A stretch of 41,444 nucleotides of DNA from Pelagophyceae sp. CCMP2097 (GCA_026770575.1 MU657224.1:243432-284875); one strand, 5' to 3'. Positions 1 through 10,104 are shown, counted from the first letter of the stretch. The notes: a model not told the origin generated them from the letters alone. Made by a program: numbers and translations.

Positions 1-330
1 AGGTCGACCATAGAAGTAGTTTAGTAATTGATCGAGACTCGCCCGCTGAGAAGCGGGTTCGAATCTGGATGAAAGACACACACTAGTGACGCGAATAACA
101 TTGTTCGGTCGGACGCGACTCAATTATGTTTTCCAGTGTGAGAGTCCGGGTTCGAGTCTACCTTTTTCCCAGAATTTGCAATTCTTTTTCTTTTTTGGGG
201 TTATTGTCGTCATTTGAATCGATTCTGAATTGATTCCGGGTCAGTTCCATATCGTCTGACATTTGATACCAAGGTCAATTCAGAATAGATCGAGAATACA
301 TTTATAATCAATTTAAATCTCCCTCAGACG
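1..330. repeat. Left arm of fold-back inverted repeat
   Basis: This arm is the imperfect reverse complement of about 2,897-3,235. It may extend beyond the left window edge, because the match still holds at base 1. It carries RNA polymerase III-like boxes: TAGTTTAGTAA near 19 (A-box-like), GGTTCGAATCT near 56 (B-box-like) and GGTTCGAGTCT near 150. A CCCGCT/AGCGGG hairpin lies just before the first B box. This suggests tRNA-derived material in the arm. No complete tRNA cloverleaf could be folded. Confidence 0.8.
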
Positions 331-339
331 CACTGAGGT

Positions 340-365
340 CGGCTTTATCGCCGATACCCCTTGTA
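340..365. repeat. Terminal fragment of the CAAGGGG miniature element
   Basis: GGCTTTATCGCCGATACCCC followed by TTG and TA matches the inner terminus of the two full elements at 18,261-18,813 and 22,956-23,506. Only about 26 bp is present here, so this is a remnant or a chance-preserved terminus beside the fold-back arm. Confidence 0.45.
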
Positions 366-705
366 AGTCGGGACAAAAAACTATTGAAACTGATCTGGAT
401 TTGAAAAGCCTCACTAACATTATTTTTTGAACAATTGAGACAGCAAAAAAAAATCATCAGCCGAATCGAACCCGAATCAATGATTGATTGTGAAGAGGTG
501 ATGATTCCTTCATAGGCGCGCCATGCGTGCCAAGGGACACTGGATCTTAATATAGTATGGAACTCAGAGTCAGGATCGAACCCAAATCCAAAGCTTACGG
601 CGGTGATGGATATCGTAACAACAGAATGCTAAATGTGCACCATCTTTGCAATCGGCGTTGATCAGACGTCGATAGATTGATGATGTAAATTGTTCTGTTC
701 TTTGG

Positions 706-713
706 TATATAAA
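706..713 (+). promoter_or_regulatory. TATA-box-like sequence
   Basis: TATATAAA lies about 180 bp upstream of the candidate start codon at 893. A similar TATATAAAG occurs at about 3,292 without an obvious gene after it. This is weak evidence on its own. Confidence 0.2.
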
Positions 714-798
714 CACTTGCACATGTGGCCCTATAGCCCAAAAGTTTCGGAACCAACATCTTTGAGAATTAATAGTTAGATTACCCAACCGCAATTTG

Positions 799-840
799 CC
801 TGTCTGTCTGTCTGTCTGTCCGTAGGTCCGTCTGTCTTAT
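799..840. repeat. TGTC/TCCG tetranucleotide microsatellite
   Basis: This is a run of TGTC units followed by degenerate CCGT/GTCT units. The same type of run is part of the 500-bp repeats at about 4,417 and 19,815, so this may be a fragment of that family. Confidence 0.7.
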
Positions 841-892
841 CCAGAGGTTCGTCCGTGCGGAACCTGAAAAACAAAACGCGCGCCTATGCAGC

Positions 893-1426
893 ATGCTGCT
901 GCGCGCGGGTGCGAGGGTGGCGTGGGGCTTGGGCCGGGTGTGCCGGTCCTTCTTTCGCCGCTGCGCCATCAACATCGAAATGGAACTTAACCTAAGCCAG
1001 CCTACTCGCGTTTCGAAGTGTCCTCGTAACGACTGCACCAACGTACCAACGGCGCCCTCCGGGGGTCTACAGTACCTCCGGTGCGGCATGGTAATTACCG
1101 TATAAAACCCTTTAAAACCCAGCCCCCAAAATGAATAAAGCCCCCAAAAAACTGCTACGAATTTTGTTTGCGTCGTGTTTCACGTGTCCTGTGTGACAGC
1201 GGCGTCGTCGGGGGAAAGAAAGCTTGCAAAACGCGCTCCAAAGCCAACAAATGAGTTTTAGGCGACGTATGTCAGAGAGTTACCTTCCGAGGTCAGGTCG
1301 ACGACGCCTTCCTCTGGCTCGTCGTCGTCTGGAGATTCGTCGGCTCCGAGCAGTCCGTCGTCGTCACAGCCCTCGGGCTTCTACGTGAGGAAGTCAGCCA
1401 AAAAGGCCGCAGCAATTCACCGCTAA
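893..1426 (+). CDS. Possible small two-exon protein, Cys-containing, Ser-rich
   Basis: I do not recognise this gene. Exon 1 (893-1,090, 66 codons) starts with a basic, hydrophobic leader (MLLRAGARVAWGLGRV) and contains a Cys-x4-Cys-type stretch (KCPRNDCTN) followed by LQYLRCGM. A GT donor at 1,091 and a TTTTAG acceptor ending at 1,261 join it in frame to exon 2 (1,262-1,426). Exon 2 encodes a Ser-rich segment (TTPSSGSSSSGDSSAPSSPS) and a basic C-terminus (RKSAKKAAAIHR), then TAA. The product would be 120 residues. The cysteine spacing hints at a small zinc-binding site but matches no family I can name. The gene lies wholly between the two arms of the fold-back repeat. It could also be the last two exons of a longer gene, or a chance reading frame. 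Confidence 0.35.
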
Positions 1427-1719
1427 ACGATTTAGGCGAGGTTTATTTTAAATTTTGTGCGTCTAAACTGCTGCAGGGTAAAGGGGAAGAAGCTATAGGG
1501 TCGTAGGCACCCTACCCTGTAAGCTCCTGTGATTTTCTAAGTACATACAAATCCCCATAAAACCCCACAAAAAAAACACAAAAACCCATTTAAAAACTTT
1601 TATTTGCACTCCCCTGGAGTAAATAACCTATTTCCCGCTGCAATACGTACAAGTAGCCCCGCGATGCATGCTTTGCTCGCATTGGATGTCACTCGCCGGC
1701 GCGTCGCGGCGCGCTGCGG

Positions 1720-1880
1720 CAGTCGGCAACAGTCGCCGACAGTCGGCGAGCGTCGCAGGGTGTCGCAGATGTCGCAGATGTCGCAGGCGTCGCAGAGCAT
1801 TGCAGGTGTCGCAGGCGTAACAGGCGTCGCAGGCGTCGCAGAGTGTTGCAGGCGCCGCAGAGCGTCGCAGATCGTTTGGG
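1720..1880. repeat. GTCGCAG-type degenerate repeat
   Basis: Short units of GTCGCAG(A/G)(T/C)GT occur in loose tandem. Further clusters lie at about 2,120-2,180 and 2,808-2,870. The open frames in all phases here come from the repeat and do not look like genes. Confidence 0.75.
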
Positions 1881-1904
1881 TTGTGGCGCCAAAATTAAAA
1901 CGAG

Positions 1905-1980
1905 ATTCCGTTGAACTTTGGGCGTGATTATCTCAGCGCGGACCCCGCCTGCGGAGCTAAAGAAGACGGAACTTGAAAGG
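1905..1980 (+). repeat. Dispersed repeat, inverted copy at 13,715-13,790
   Basis: The core TCTCAGCGCGGACCCCGCC plus CGGAGCTAAA is shared, in reverse orientation, with 13,715-13,790. Identity fades after about 80 bp. No coding function is evident. Confidence 0.7.
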
Positions 1981-2686
1981 TCGCGGCGAGGCGCGTTGAC
2001 TCCATCAAACAGTTTGCCTCAATTCGAGAATCGTGACTTGAGAAGAGGGTCTTCCGGCGACGATTTCAGTTGTTTTAAAGCAAGTTTAAACGAAAATTAG
2101 TACGAATATATCGCGGAGCGCCGCAGAGCTTCGCAGGCGTCGCAGAGTGTCGCAGAGTGTCGCAGTATGTCGCCGACTGTCGCGGCGCGCCGCAAGGCGC
2201 CGGTGAGTGACATCCTCAAAAGGTTGATTGCATCTGAGTGACGACAACAGCTCAGCTGTTGATATTGAAGAGAGAGAGAAAAAATGCCGTTTGTTGTCTA
2301 AAATTCAAGATGTTCATGCTTAATTCAATTGGTTGCTCCGAATAGTCGAGAAAGGTCCTTCGAAATTGGATGGCAGCCCTCCCAGACTGCCTGCCCTGTA
2401 ATTTCTTATTATTTATTGGTGTTCCCCACTCGCCAAGCAACGAGGAGGTAAGAAAACCACGTGACCCAAGGGGACAGACACCAAGCAACGAGGGGGTCCG
2501 CCGGTTCGTATGGTCTTTCGGTGGCTAAGTTCCAGGGCGAGCGGCTATTTTTTCGCATGCAGAAGCGTGCGTCAGCCGGTCAGGCATACCAGCACATTGT
2601 GGGGGCGCCCTCGGCTTTGCCTGTGTACATGTAATAGCCGACTCCGCCAGGGCAAAGTCCTCCGGGACTCGCGACTCTGTGATTTC

Positions 2687-2715
2687 TTTATTATTATTAT
2701 TATTTATTATTATTA
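2687..2715. repeat. TTA microsatellite
   Basis: A run of TTA/TTTA triplets. The preceding 700 bp (about 1,990-2,680) contains only short unsupported frames and a direct repeat (CAAGCAACGAGG) near 2,433 and 2,483. Confidence 0.8.
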
Positions 2716-2896
2716 GATCTATGTAATAGGATTCCGATATTTTTTTCGAGTGAAAGTTTTGCAATCTGGCACGCTCGATAAAGCTCGGCAAGGCATGCTG
2801 AACGATGTTGCAAAGTGTCGCAGACTTTCGCGACACGCTGCAACAGCCGGCGACTGTCGCGACGTGTCGTGGCACTTCGGCGAGTTACCCTCCCTC

Positions 2897-3235
2897 TCGT
2901 CTGAGGGGGATTTAAATTGATTCATAACGTATTCTCGGTCCATTCTGAATTGACCCTGGTATCAAATGTCAGACGACAAGGGACTGACCCGGAATCGATT
3001 CAGATTCAATTCAGAATCGATTCAAATGACGATCATAAACATAAAAGAAAAGGAATTACAAATTCTGGCAAAAATGTAGACTCGAACACGGCCTCACACT
3101 GGAAAACATAATTGAGTTGCGTCCGACCGAACAATGTTATTCGCGTCACTAGTGTGTGTCTTTCATCCAGATTCGAACCTGCTTCTCAGCGGGCGAGTCT
3201 CGATCAATTACTTGGCTGCATCTATGATCAACCTC
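2897..3235. repeat. Right arm of fold-back inverted repeat
   Basis: Reverse complement of the left arm, with many substitutions and a few small gaps. It includes the reverse complements of both B-box-like sites. The arms enclose about 2.6 kb. The following 3,240-3,600 holds GC-rich ORF shadows and clustered ATCGATT motifs, with no gene supported. Confidence 0.8.
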
Positions 3236-3632
3236 TGGTAACTTTGGTGCACTGTGAGATGTCACAGCTTGCAAAATAAGTTTTCCTTGGGTATATAAAG
3301 TGTGTATTAAGAGGACCACAACCCATCTCCCTCTACGAGCGCGCTGTGCGCGCAGCGCGCGCAGCGCACCACGCGCGCGAGGCCTCAGCGGCCGTCGCGG
3401 TGGCCGTTTCGAGTCGGAGTCCACTGGCAATCGCCGGAACGCGCGAAGCATTCGCGTCACGGCCGGGTCCGAGTCGCAATTCGGACAAGGCGGATTCGAA
3501 TCGATGCTGAATCGATTCTAAATCGATTTTCGATCAAATCCAGCTGGAATCGATTATTTCCCCTCTTAGGCGCTGTGTTCCTTCGGTGCGCTCGTGTACT
3601 GTAAAAGGATCGATTAATCTTTTTGAAGAATA

Positions 3633-4294
3633 GACAGGTTCACTTTAATTAACTAGTTCAGAACTGGTTCAGAAAATAACAAATATATTGTTCAGAACAA
3701 TTCTGAACTAGACTAGTTCAGGACTTGCTAATCTTAACTCTGAGTTCAGAACTGGTTAATCTGAGTTAAGATTAACCAGTTCTGAACTAGTTCAGAACTA
3801 GTTCTGAACTGAGAAAACCCGCAAATGTGGCTGTCTCAATTGTTCAAAATATTGAAACTAAATTTAGTGAGGCTTTGTTCAAATCCAGACCAAGTTCGAA
3901 ATGCCACCGGTGGGGTTCGAACCGGCTCATTTCACCTAGAATCGATGGGACGTGACTGCACTCGCCAAAATAAAGATGATAAAATGCCGCCGCCTCCGGG
4001 GCTGAACTCTAAGTGCAAATACGATTTCTGAAATTTTCTGAACTAGGAAGTCCTTTCCCCTATTGGATTCAGGATCCCCTATTGGATTCCAACCTTCTTC
4101 TGAACTTTTTCGCACTTTTTAAGCTCTTGGATTGGTGTAAGAATGCTTTTTCTGAACAAATTGCATTTTCAAGCCCTCTCATTGGCCATTCCGAATCCAA
4201 TAGGGAGCAGAATCCAATAGGGGGCGGAACTTCCTATCGCCTTAACTCGTATTTGCGTACGAGTTCTGAACTGGTTAAATAAAGTGAACCTGTC
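3633..4294. mobile_element. Miniature inverted-repeat element, TA-flanked, with nested insertion
   Basis: The left terminus GACAGGTTCACTTTAATTAA and the right terminus (reverse complement GACAGGTTCACTTTATTTAA) form inverted ends that extend into CAGTTCAGAAC palindromes. TA dinucleotides flank both sides (3,631-3,632 and 4,295-4,296), as expected for a Tc1/mariner-type target duplication. The interior holds repeated AGTTCAGAACT palindromes and, on the minus strand near 3,905-3,980, a tRNA-like A/B-box pair (GGTTCGAACCC). No transposase is present, so it is non-autonomous. A second element sits inside it. Confidence 0.75.
4046..4234. mobile_element. Nested miniature element with doubled-motif ends, copy 1
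   Basis: TA is on both sides (4,044-4,045 and 4,235-4,236). The ends begin GGAAGT. Each end carries two direct copies of a 13-14 bp motif: CCCCTATTGGATTC twice on the left and its complement twice on the right. It inserted into the 3,633-4,294 element. The same architecture occurs at 20,764-20,954. Confidence 0.82.
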
Positions 4295-4332
4295 TAATGA
4301 AAAAAAAGTTTAAAACATTTTTGAGGACCCGA

Positions 4333-4873
4333 AGGGTCCTTGCCGTGTAATCAACGTCAGTTTACGGCAAGGGTCCTTCGGGTCCTTTGATTGAAGGATC
4401 ACCAGGGGCAAATTTGTCTGTCCGTCTGTCTCTCCGTCCGTCCTTATGCCTGTCCACGGGTAAATCCGTGAGGTTCCACCTTTGGGAAGAAAAGGGCAGC
4501 AACTCGGCCGATTCAGCGATTGGTGATTGATGCGATTCTAAAATTGGGAGTGGAGGTCGAGCAGGAGCCTCATTGGAATCATCATAGAAGAAGTTTTTGG
4601 TCACAGGTTCGAATCTGGTCAGCCGCAAAAAAAAAAAAAAAAAAAATCATCATAGAAGAAGTTTTTGGTCACAGGTTCGAATCTGGTCGGCCGCAAAAAA
4701 AAAAAAAAAAAACTCAATAAGAAATATAAAAATAAAAATAAAGATAAGGAGGATTTGAAGGTTCAGCGATTAGTTAAATGATATTAATTATTTCCGTGGG
4801 CATTGCAATGGGATTTGTCTGTATCCTTCGCTCGAAGTCGGTCCTCCGTGTGCCTCCGGCGCGCTCTTGTAAT
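4333..4873 (+). repeat. tRNA-related 500-bp dispersed repeat (SINE-like), copy 1
   Basis: This is near-identical over its length to 19,733-20,228: an AAGGGTCCTTCGGGTCCTTT opening, a TGTC/TCCG run, a conserved middle, GGTTCGAATCTGG (B-box-like) followed by an A-run, then a common 3' part ending near GCGCGCTC. In this copy the roughly 60-bp B-box-plus-A-run module is present twice (4,580-4,643 and 4,644-4,706). In the other copy it is present once. The poly-A-like tract after a tRNA-like module suggests a SINE history. No open reading frame of note. Confidence 0.75.
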
Positions 4874-5004
4874 AAACATTTTCGGCGACGACTAGATCCT
4901 GTTGGTCGCCCAGCGCTCGTGGGGGGGAGCCTCGTGCCTCGCTGCCCCCCCGGCTCGCGTGGCCGGTCCTTTCGTCCCCCGGCTCCCGTGCCGGTCCTTT
5001 ACAA

Positions 5005-8000
5005 ATGGAACCGGGTTTCGGATGGTCCGATCGGCGGGAGCCCGGTTCTGAGAGCCTCCGCTTGATCGACAAAGAACCCCGCGTCTACAACACCAAGCTC
5101 AACGCCTCTACAAACGTCGTTTTGCTCTTCCGACTGCAGGAGTTGAAGGGACTCGGGACGGTACGTTTGATCTCGAGAGGCCCTTCCGAAACGCCGCGGC
5201 CCGGGGCACCTCTCGAGAAAAAAAACTAGGTCAACTACCTGCTCGCGATCCTGACGCTGATCTACCTCGGCGTGTGCCGGCGTCGCAGGCGGTGGTCCGA
5301 AGGCCGGGCGTCGTTGGGTGTCTTCGCGCGAGCGTTTCGTAAAGTGGATGAGTGCCGCATTGCCGCGTCGATCGCCGCGGGCTGCAGGCCTGAACGTCGT
5401 GATGCTCGTCGTAAACTACCTCCATGGTGACGGGAACTGCGATTCGGCCAAGACGAAGACGGTCTACGAACCACGGTCCGTCAAACGTCGGTCAAACGTG
5501 GTGAAACGCGTCAAACGTCGTGAAACGTTCGCCGTTTGCCAATCCGAAACGGTAGGTGCGGTTCGCCGGTGTCGGACTACGCCTTCCACATGACCGAGTT
5601 TTGGGCGACTGCGATCTACGCCATCGTGGAAGCGTCAGGACCGGCGTCGGGCACCTCGAATCAGAAGATATCGGAAAACCGCTCCATAGCTTCGCCCTCG
5701 TCTACACGCCGCGCGCGCTCTCCTCCGTCTACGACCGGCCGCTGCTGCTCAAGGCGAGTGGGGGCGCTTTGGGGGGGGTGCCGGAAAAAGGCCCCGCGAT
5801 CCCCCGAAATACCCCGAAATACCCGGCAATCCCTTAGGTTGTCGTGTTCTTCGACATCGTCGCGGCGCTCGTGCCCGCCCTCCTCGTCACCGTGCGTTTC
5901 GTTCGTTTATGCGGATTCGGAAGCGGCCAAATAGGCCGCGCTCGAAAGATTTGAAGTTTGCGCGCACGAAATCGAGTCTGCCCAGCGTCCTTTCGCAGAT
6001 GGGCCGCCCGACGGGAGCTTCAACAGTGTATTCGGGTCGGGTCGGGTTGCTCGATTTGGGCCGCACACAAAGGGCCGCGGGTTTGTCAAACGACCAAACC
6101 CGCAATTCAAGGGTCGGGTTTGTGCCACGGCGAGACACGGCGAGACGCGCTCCAAGACGGGTCGACCTTCAACGCTCGAACCCGGCAAACCCGACCCGCG
6201 GGTTGAAGGGCAAACCCGAACCCGTCGTTGATCTTGGACGGGAGTCGCGGGAGTCGCACAAGATTTGCGAGGCCCGGGTTCGAAAAGGGGGAGCGGCCCC
6301 ACGCCTTGGACGCCGCGGCGCAGGTATCTCAACGAATTTACCATGTCATTCGTGGACCTCGTCCTCCTCGCCTCGCGCGGACCGGCGTCACACTCGCATG
6401 TCCTCGAGACGCGACCAATATATATAGTGACCGTCTTGAGAGGCATTCCAGAGGGCCCGTCCAGAGGGACTGCCCAGAGGGACCCTTCGAGACGGCCCGT
6501 CCAGAGGGCCCGTCCAGAGGGCCCGTCCAGAGGGCCCGTCCCCTCTGGCCAATCCAAAGGGGCCCGTCCTTCGAGGCCGGGCAAGTGGCCGCCAAAGAGG
6601 CAGAGGGCAGGGGCCTGTCCGGAGATTGTCAGGAACCGTGCGTGGGAGAGGGCCCTTCAAAGAGGCCTTGCAAGTGACCCTGCATTCGGCCTGGCGAGTG
6701 CCCGAGCTTAACTGGGGTTTGAACGGGGGTTTCAACAGTTTTCTTAACTGGTTTGATTTTTTCAATTGGTTCAACAGTATCAACAGTATCAACTTCGCAG
6801 AGGTCTTGGAACGGTCCAAAGGCCTCTTTGGGGCCCCTGCAAAAGGTCTGAGCCCGTGCGAGGGGAGCGCATCGAGCCCGTGCGAGGGGAGCGCATCGTG
6901 CTTCAAGGCCCGCCCTCCCGCAAAGAGGGGGCCGCAGAGAGGGGCCGTCCCGTACAGAGGGCCCTTGCGAGGGCCGCGCAAGAGGCCCGCGCAAGAGGCC
7001 CATGCAAACGACATTGCCGAGGGCCTTGCAGGGCACCCCGAGGCCGGGCTTCTCCAGGGGCAGTCTCCCTTCTCGAGGGACCGTCCCGTTTCGAGGGCGT
7101 CGTTCTCGATCAGAGGGGCCTTGCAAAGGGGCCTTTGAGAGGCACCGTCTCGAGAGACCGCGGAGAAGGGCCCGTCCAGAGGGGCCGTCCAGAGGGGCCG
7201 TCTACATGGATCGTCCAGAGGTGCCGTGCAGAGGGGCCGTCCAGAGGGGCCGTCTGCATGGAGCGTGCAGCGAACTCAGTCGTTTCGATTCTTTTCTGAT
7301 CATTCGCTTAGGCTCGTCCGCCGGAGCAACGCGCGTTCCAAGTCGGCGGGGCGCGCGCCCTACTTTCAGGACTTGGAGAATTTGCTCAACGTCGGCATCG
7401 CCCTCCTCTCGACGTGCATCGCAGTACTGCAGGTCCGTCGACGCCGCCAGACTTTCGGTCAGGAGCAGGGGCGGGTTCCGGTTTACCCTGAAGACCCAAG
7501 CGTCGGGCTTGCCGGGGTTGCGCGTTTTGGCCGACCTGCCTTTGAGCGGGACTGGCCGTGGCCCGAACCCGACCCTTCGAAGACGGGTTTGGTCGCTCGA
7601 CAAACACGCGACCCTTTGGGTTTGGCACAGATTGAGCAACCAGACCCGAAGACGCCATTGTACGGCCTCAGTGCGATGCCCGGCCTCTTTTGAGATGCCC
7701 TTGAAAAGCCCTCCGGAATGGCAAGGCCTCTTTCAATTGGATCGCACTGCTCCGGAACCACACGTCTTTCGAGCGGCGGCCCTCCAAAAAGGCGCCGCGG
7801 ATCGGGCCTCGGGAGCCACGATCCGCGCGACGTTTCGAGGGGCCTTCTCGAGTCGCCGTCTCAAAGGGTCGTTAAACGCTTCGAGGGGCCTTCTCGAAGG
7901 GCCGTCCAAAGGCGCCGTTTCGAGGGGCCTTCGAGACGGGGCTTTTTCGAGGCACCGTCTCATGCGCCCTCTCGAGCGGCCGTTTCGAAGGGCCTCCTCA

Positions 8001-10104
8001 AGGGGCCGTCCAGAGGCGCCGTTTCAAAGGGCCGTCTCGAAGGACCGTCTCGAGTGGCCCTCTAAAGGGGCCGTTTCGAAGGGCCGGCGAGAGGGGCCGT
8101 CTCGAGGGACCGTCTCGTAGGGCCGTCTGACAGAGAGGCCGTTTCGAGAAGCCCTTCGAGAGGCCGGCGAGCTAGGCCTTTTTCGAGGAGCGCTCAAGGG
8201 ACCTTGAAAGAGGCCCTGCAAGCGACAGAGGCCGGGCAAGTGACTGCCAAAGAAGCTCTCCGGATGGACTCCTGCAAGGCCTCTTTGGCAGTTACTTGCG
8301 AGGCCTCTGCGCAGTCACTTGCAAGGCCTCTTTCAGGGGCCCTTGAAAAGCTCTCTTGGCGGGCCCCTGCAGAGGCCTCTTTGGCGGCCACTTGCCCGGC
8401 CTCTGCGCGGTCACTTGCGAGGCCTCTTGGTAAATGCTCTCCGGGCGGGCCCCTGTAAGGCCTCTTTTGCGGCCAAGGCCTTTGCACGGTCGCTTGTAAG
8501 GCCTCTTTTAAGGGCCTGCTCGAGCGACTGTCCGAGCGACTGACCGAGCGACTGTCCAGGGGAAGTCGCAGAGGGGGCGCAGTTCTCAGAGACTGTCGAA
8601 AGGACCGTCCAAGGGACCGTCGAGAAACCGCCGTCGAAGCGACCGTCACAGAGGGCCCGTCTCCGGGCCCGTCAAAGGAACTGTCCAAAGGGATCGCCCA
8701 AGCGACCGTCCGAGAGACCGTCCGAGGGACTGTCCGAGGCGGAAGCATGGACGGGTTCGGGTTTGCCCGAAACCCGCGGTTTTGCCGGGTAAGAGCGTTT
8801 TGGCCGACCCACCTTTGAGTGGGTCTGGCCGTTGCCCGAACCCGAACCCGACCCTTCGAAGACGGGTTTGGTATCTCGACAAACCCGCGACCCTTTGGGT
8901 TTGGCACAGGTTGAGCAACCCGACTCGACCCGAACACACCGTCACTGCTCTTGCTTTCCTTGGAGCATGATGGCCTCACCCTCACCCTCATCAGGTCTCG
9001 AGGCATCATTTTAAGTAAAATCAAATCCTCGTTAGGTCGGGATTTACAACTTCGCCGCGGCGGACGCCGAGACGGCGGCGCATTACTGCGAGTTTACGTT
9101 TGCCATCCTCAGCGCGTTCATCACGTTTGCGTTCTGCATGGACAATAAGGTCCGTTCTTGACAAAAGATGCTCCAACCTCCAATCTCTCGAGCAAGGGGT
9201 CCCATCGCACCGCAAAACCCGCAGGCGGCGGCGGACGAGGAGATGAACGCGATCATGTACGGTGACATCGCGCCGACTGAACTCGCAGCGAAACACAGAC
9301 CTAGGTACGGGAACCACCGCGACTGCGAGAGCTGCACCAGCCGCGCATCGGAGCTCCGAGGTGAAATCCGCGCCCGAAGATGCAAAACGGAGACCGCCCG
9401 TCTAGGGCCCCTGGGTCCGTCAAAGATCCCCGGGTCCCGATCCCGTGCCGACTCCCGGCGAGACGCGAGACGCATCTGCGACTCGGTGGCGGGGCCCTTT
9501 GATGGTTCAAGGGCCCGGGGCGGTCCAAAGAGGGTCCGATGCGGCCCTTTTGCGGCCCCGGAGACGGCCCCAGTATCGTCTCGTATATTCTCCAAAGGGG
9601 GCCTCGAGGCGTCCAAAGGCGGTCCTTGCTCGACCCAAGACGGCGGTCCTGTGCGTGCCCGGGAGTCCGACGGGGGCCGACGAGGAGTCCGACGGGGACC
9701 CCTTTGAGGGTCCTCCGTGGCCCCGACACGGCCCGAGGCGACGCCGGTCCGTGGACGGTCTGCTCAAAGGCGCCTCGAGACCAAAAGGCGCACAGCCTCG
9801 GCCCTGACGGGATCCCGCGGAACGTTGTGGGCGGATACGCGGGAGCTCGTGCTCTGACAGGGACCGAAGAGCACCCTTGTATCAATGGGACCTCTACGCG
9901 AGTGCGGGCCAGAAACGACGCGGGTGCGGGGCCAGAAAGGCTCGCGTAGGCGCCTCGGGGGGCCGGCGACCCGCCATCTCAAGGCCGGGCGGCAACGCCG
10001 TCCGCCCGCGGCCGGCGCGCCTGGCGCACCTCGCCGACGATTCGCGATACGCCTCGCCGCGGCGGAACTTTGACGAAAAGGGCAACGGGACCGAGTCGTG
10101 TTGA
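5005..10104 (+). CDS. Multi-exon multi-pass membrane protein, family unknown
   Basis: This gene was reconstructed from conserved-looking exons whose phases fit. Exon 1 is 5,005-5,160 (52 codons, GTACGT donor). Next come 5,230-5,338 (NYLLAILTLIYLGV, a membrane segment), 5,388-5,475, an exon from 5,556, and a part ending at 5,753 (YDRPLLLK) before a GC-AG intron at 5,754-5,837. Then follow 5,838-5,891 (VVVFFDIVAALVPALLVT), 5,935-5,975 and an exon from 6,324 (FTMSFVDLVLLAS). Later exons are 7,370-7,432 (LLNVGIALLSTCIAVLQ), 9,036-9,149 (FTFAILSAFITFAF) and 9,225-9,360. A last exon ends with TGA at 10,104. I see at least five membrane helices. I cannot name the family; a channel or transporter-like role is only a guess. 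Unresolved points are the frame change within 5,600-5,670, the donor after 6,380, and the C-terminal exon structure. Introns of about 1.0 and 1.6 kb are filled with minisatellites. It converges on the PIG-W gene 85 bp away. Confidence 0.6.
6020..6225 (-). repeat. Intronic 200-bp repeat, inverted copy
   Basis: The reverse complement of this stretch matches 7,465-7,660 and 8,750-8,940. Shared blocks include CGACCCTTCGAAGACGGGTT-type and ACCCTTTGGGTTTGGCACAG-type sequence and GGGTTCGGGTTTGCCC-like ends. All three copies sit in introns of the membrane-protein gene. Confidence 0.75.
6435..7260. repeat. Intronic degenerate minisatellites
   Basis: Loose tandems of AGAGGGCCCGTCC (13 bp, about 6,445-6,545) and AGAGGGGCCGTCC variants (about 7,165-7,260) lie here, with related GAGGCC/AAGGGCC motifs between them. 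They lie within the roughly 1-kb intron between the exons at 6,324 and 7,370. The long open frames in several phases are products of this low-stop GC-rich repeat. Confidence 0.75.
7465..7660 (+). repeat. Intronic 200-bp repeat, direct copy 1
   Basis: Matches 8,750-8,940 in the same orientation, including CGACCCTTCGAAGACGGGTT and CGACCCTTTGGGTTTGGCAC-type blocks, and 6,020-6,225 in inverse. Confidence 0.8.
7830..8735. repeat. Intronic minisatellite field
   Basis: Three neighbouring low-complexity blocks: CGAGGGGCCTTCTCGAAGGG-type units (7,830-8,170), GCAAGGCCTCTTTGGCGG-type units (8,190-8,520) and GAGCGACTGTCC units (8,515-8,720). All are inside the 7,433-9,035 intron. Confidence 0.75.
8750..8940 (+). 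repeat. Intronic 200-bp repeat, direct copy 2
   Basis: Second direct copy of the intronic repeat (see 7,465-7,660). It begins with ACGGGTTCGGGTTTGCCCGA and ends near CCCGAACACACCGTCAC. Confidence 0.8.

Noticed and set aside
7002..8120. 372-codon plus-strand frame and its overlapping partners
   Set aside because: It lies mainly in minisatellite-filled introns, is open because the repeats lack stops, and only a short part coincides with a real exon (7,370-7,432) in another phase.
9168..9949. Long plus-strand frames after the exon at 9,225
   Set aside because: Beyond 9,360 they run through GC-rich intron-like sequence after a good GTGAAA donor. Only the first 136 bp fits the upstream exon phases.
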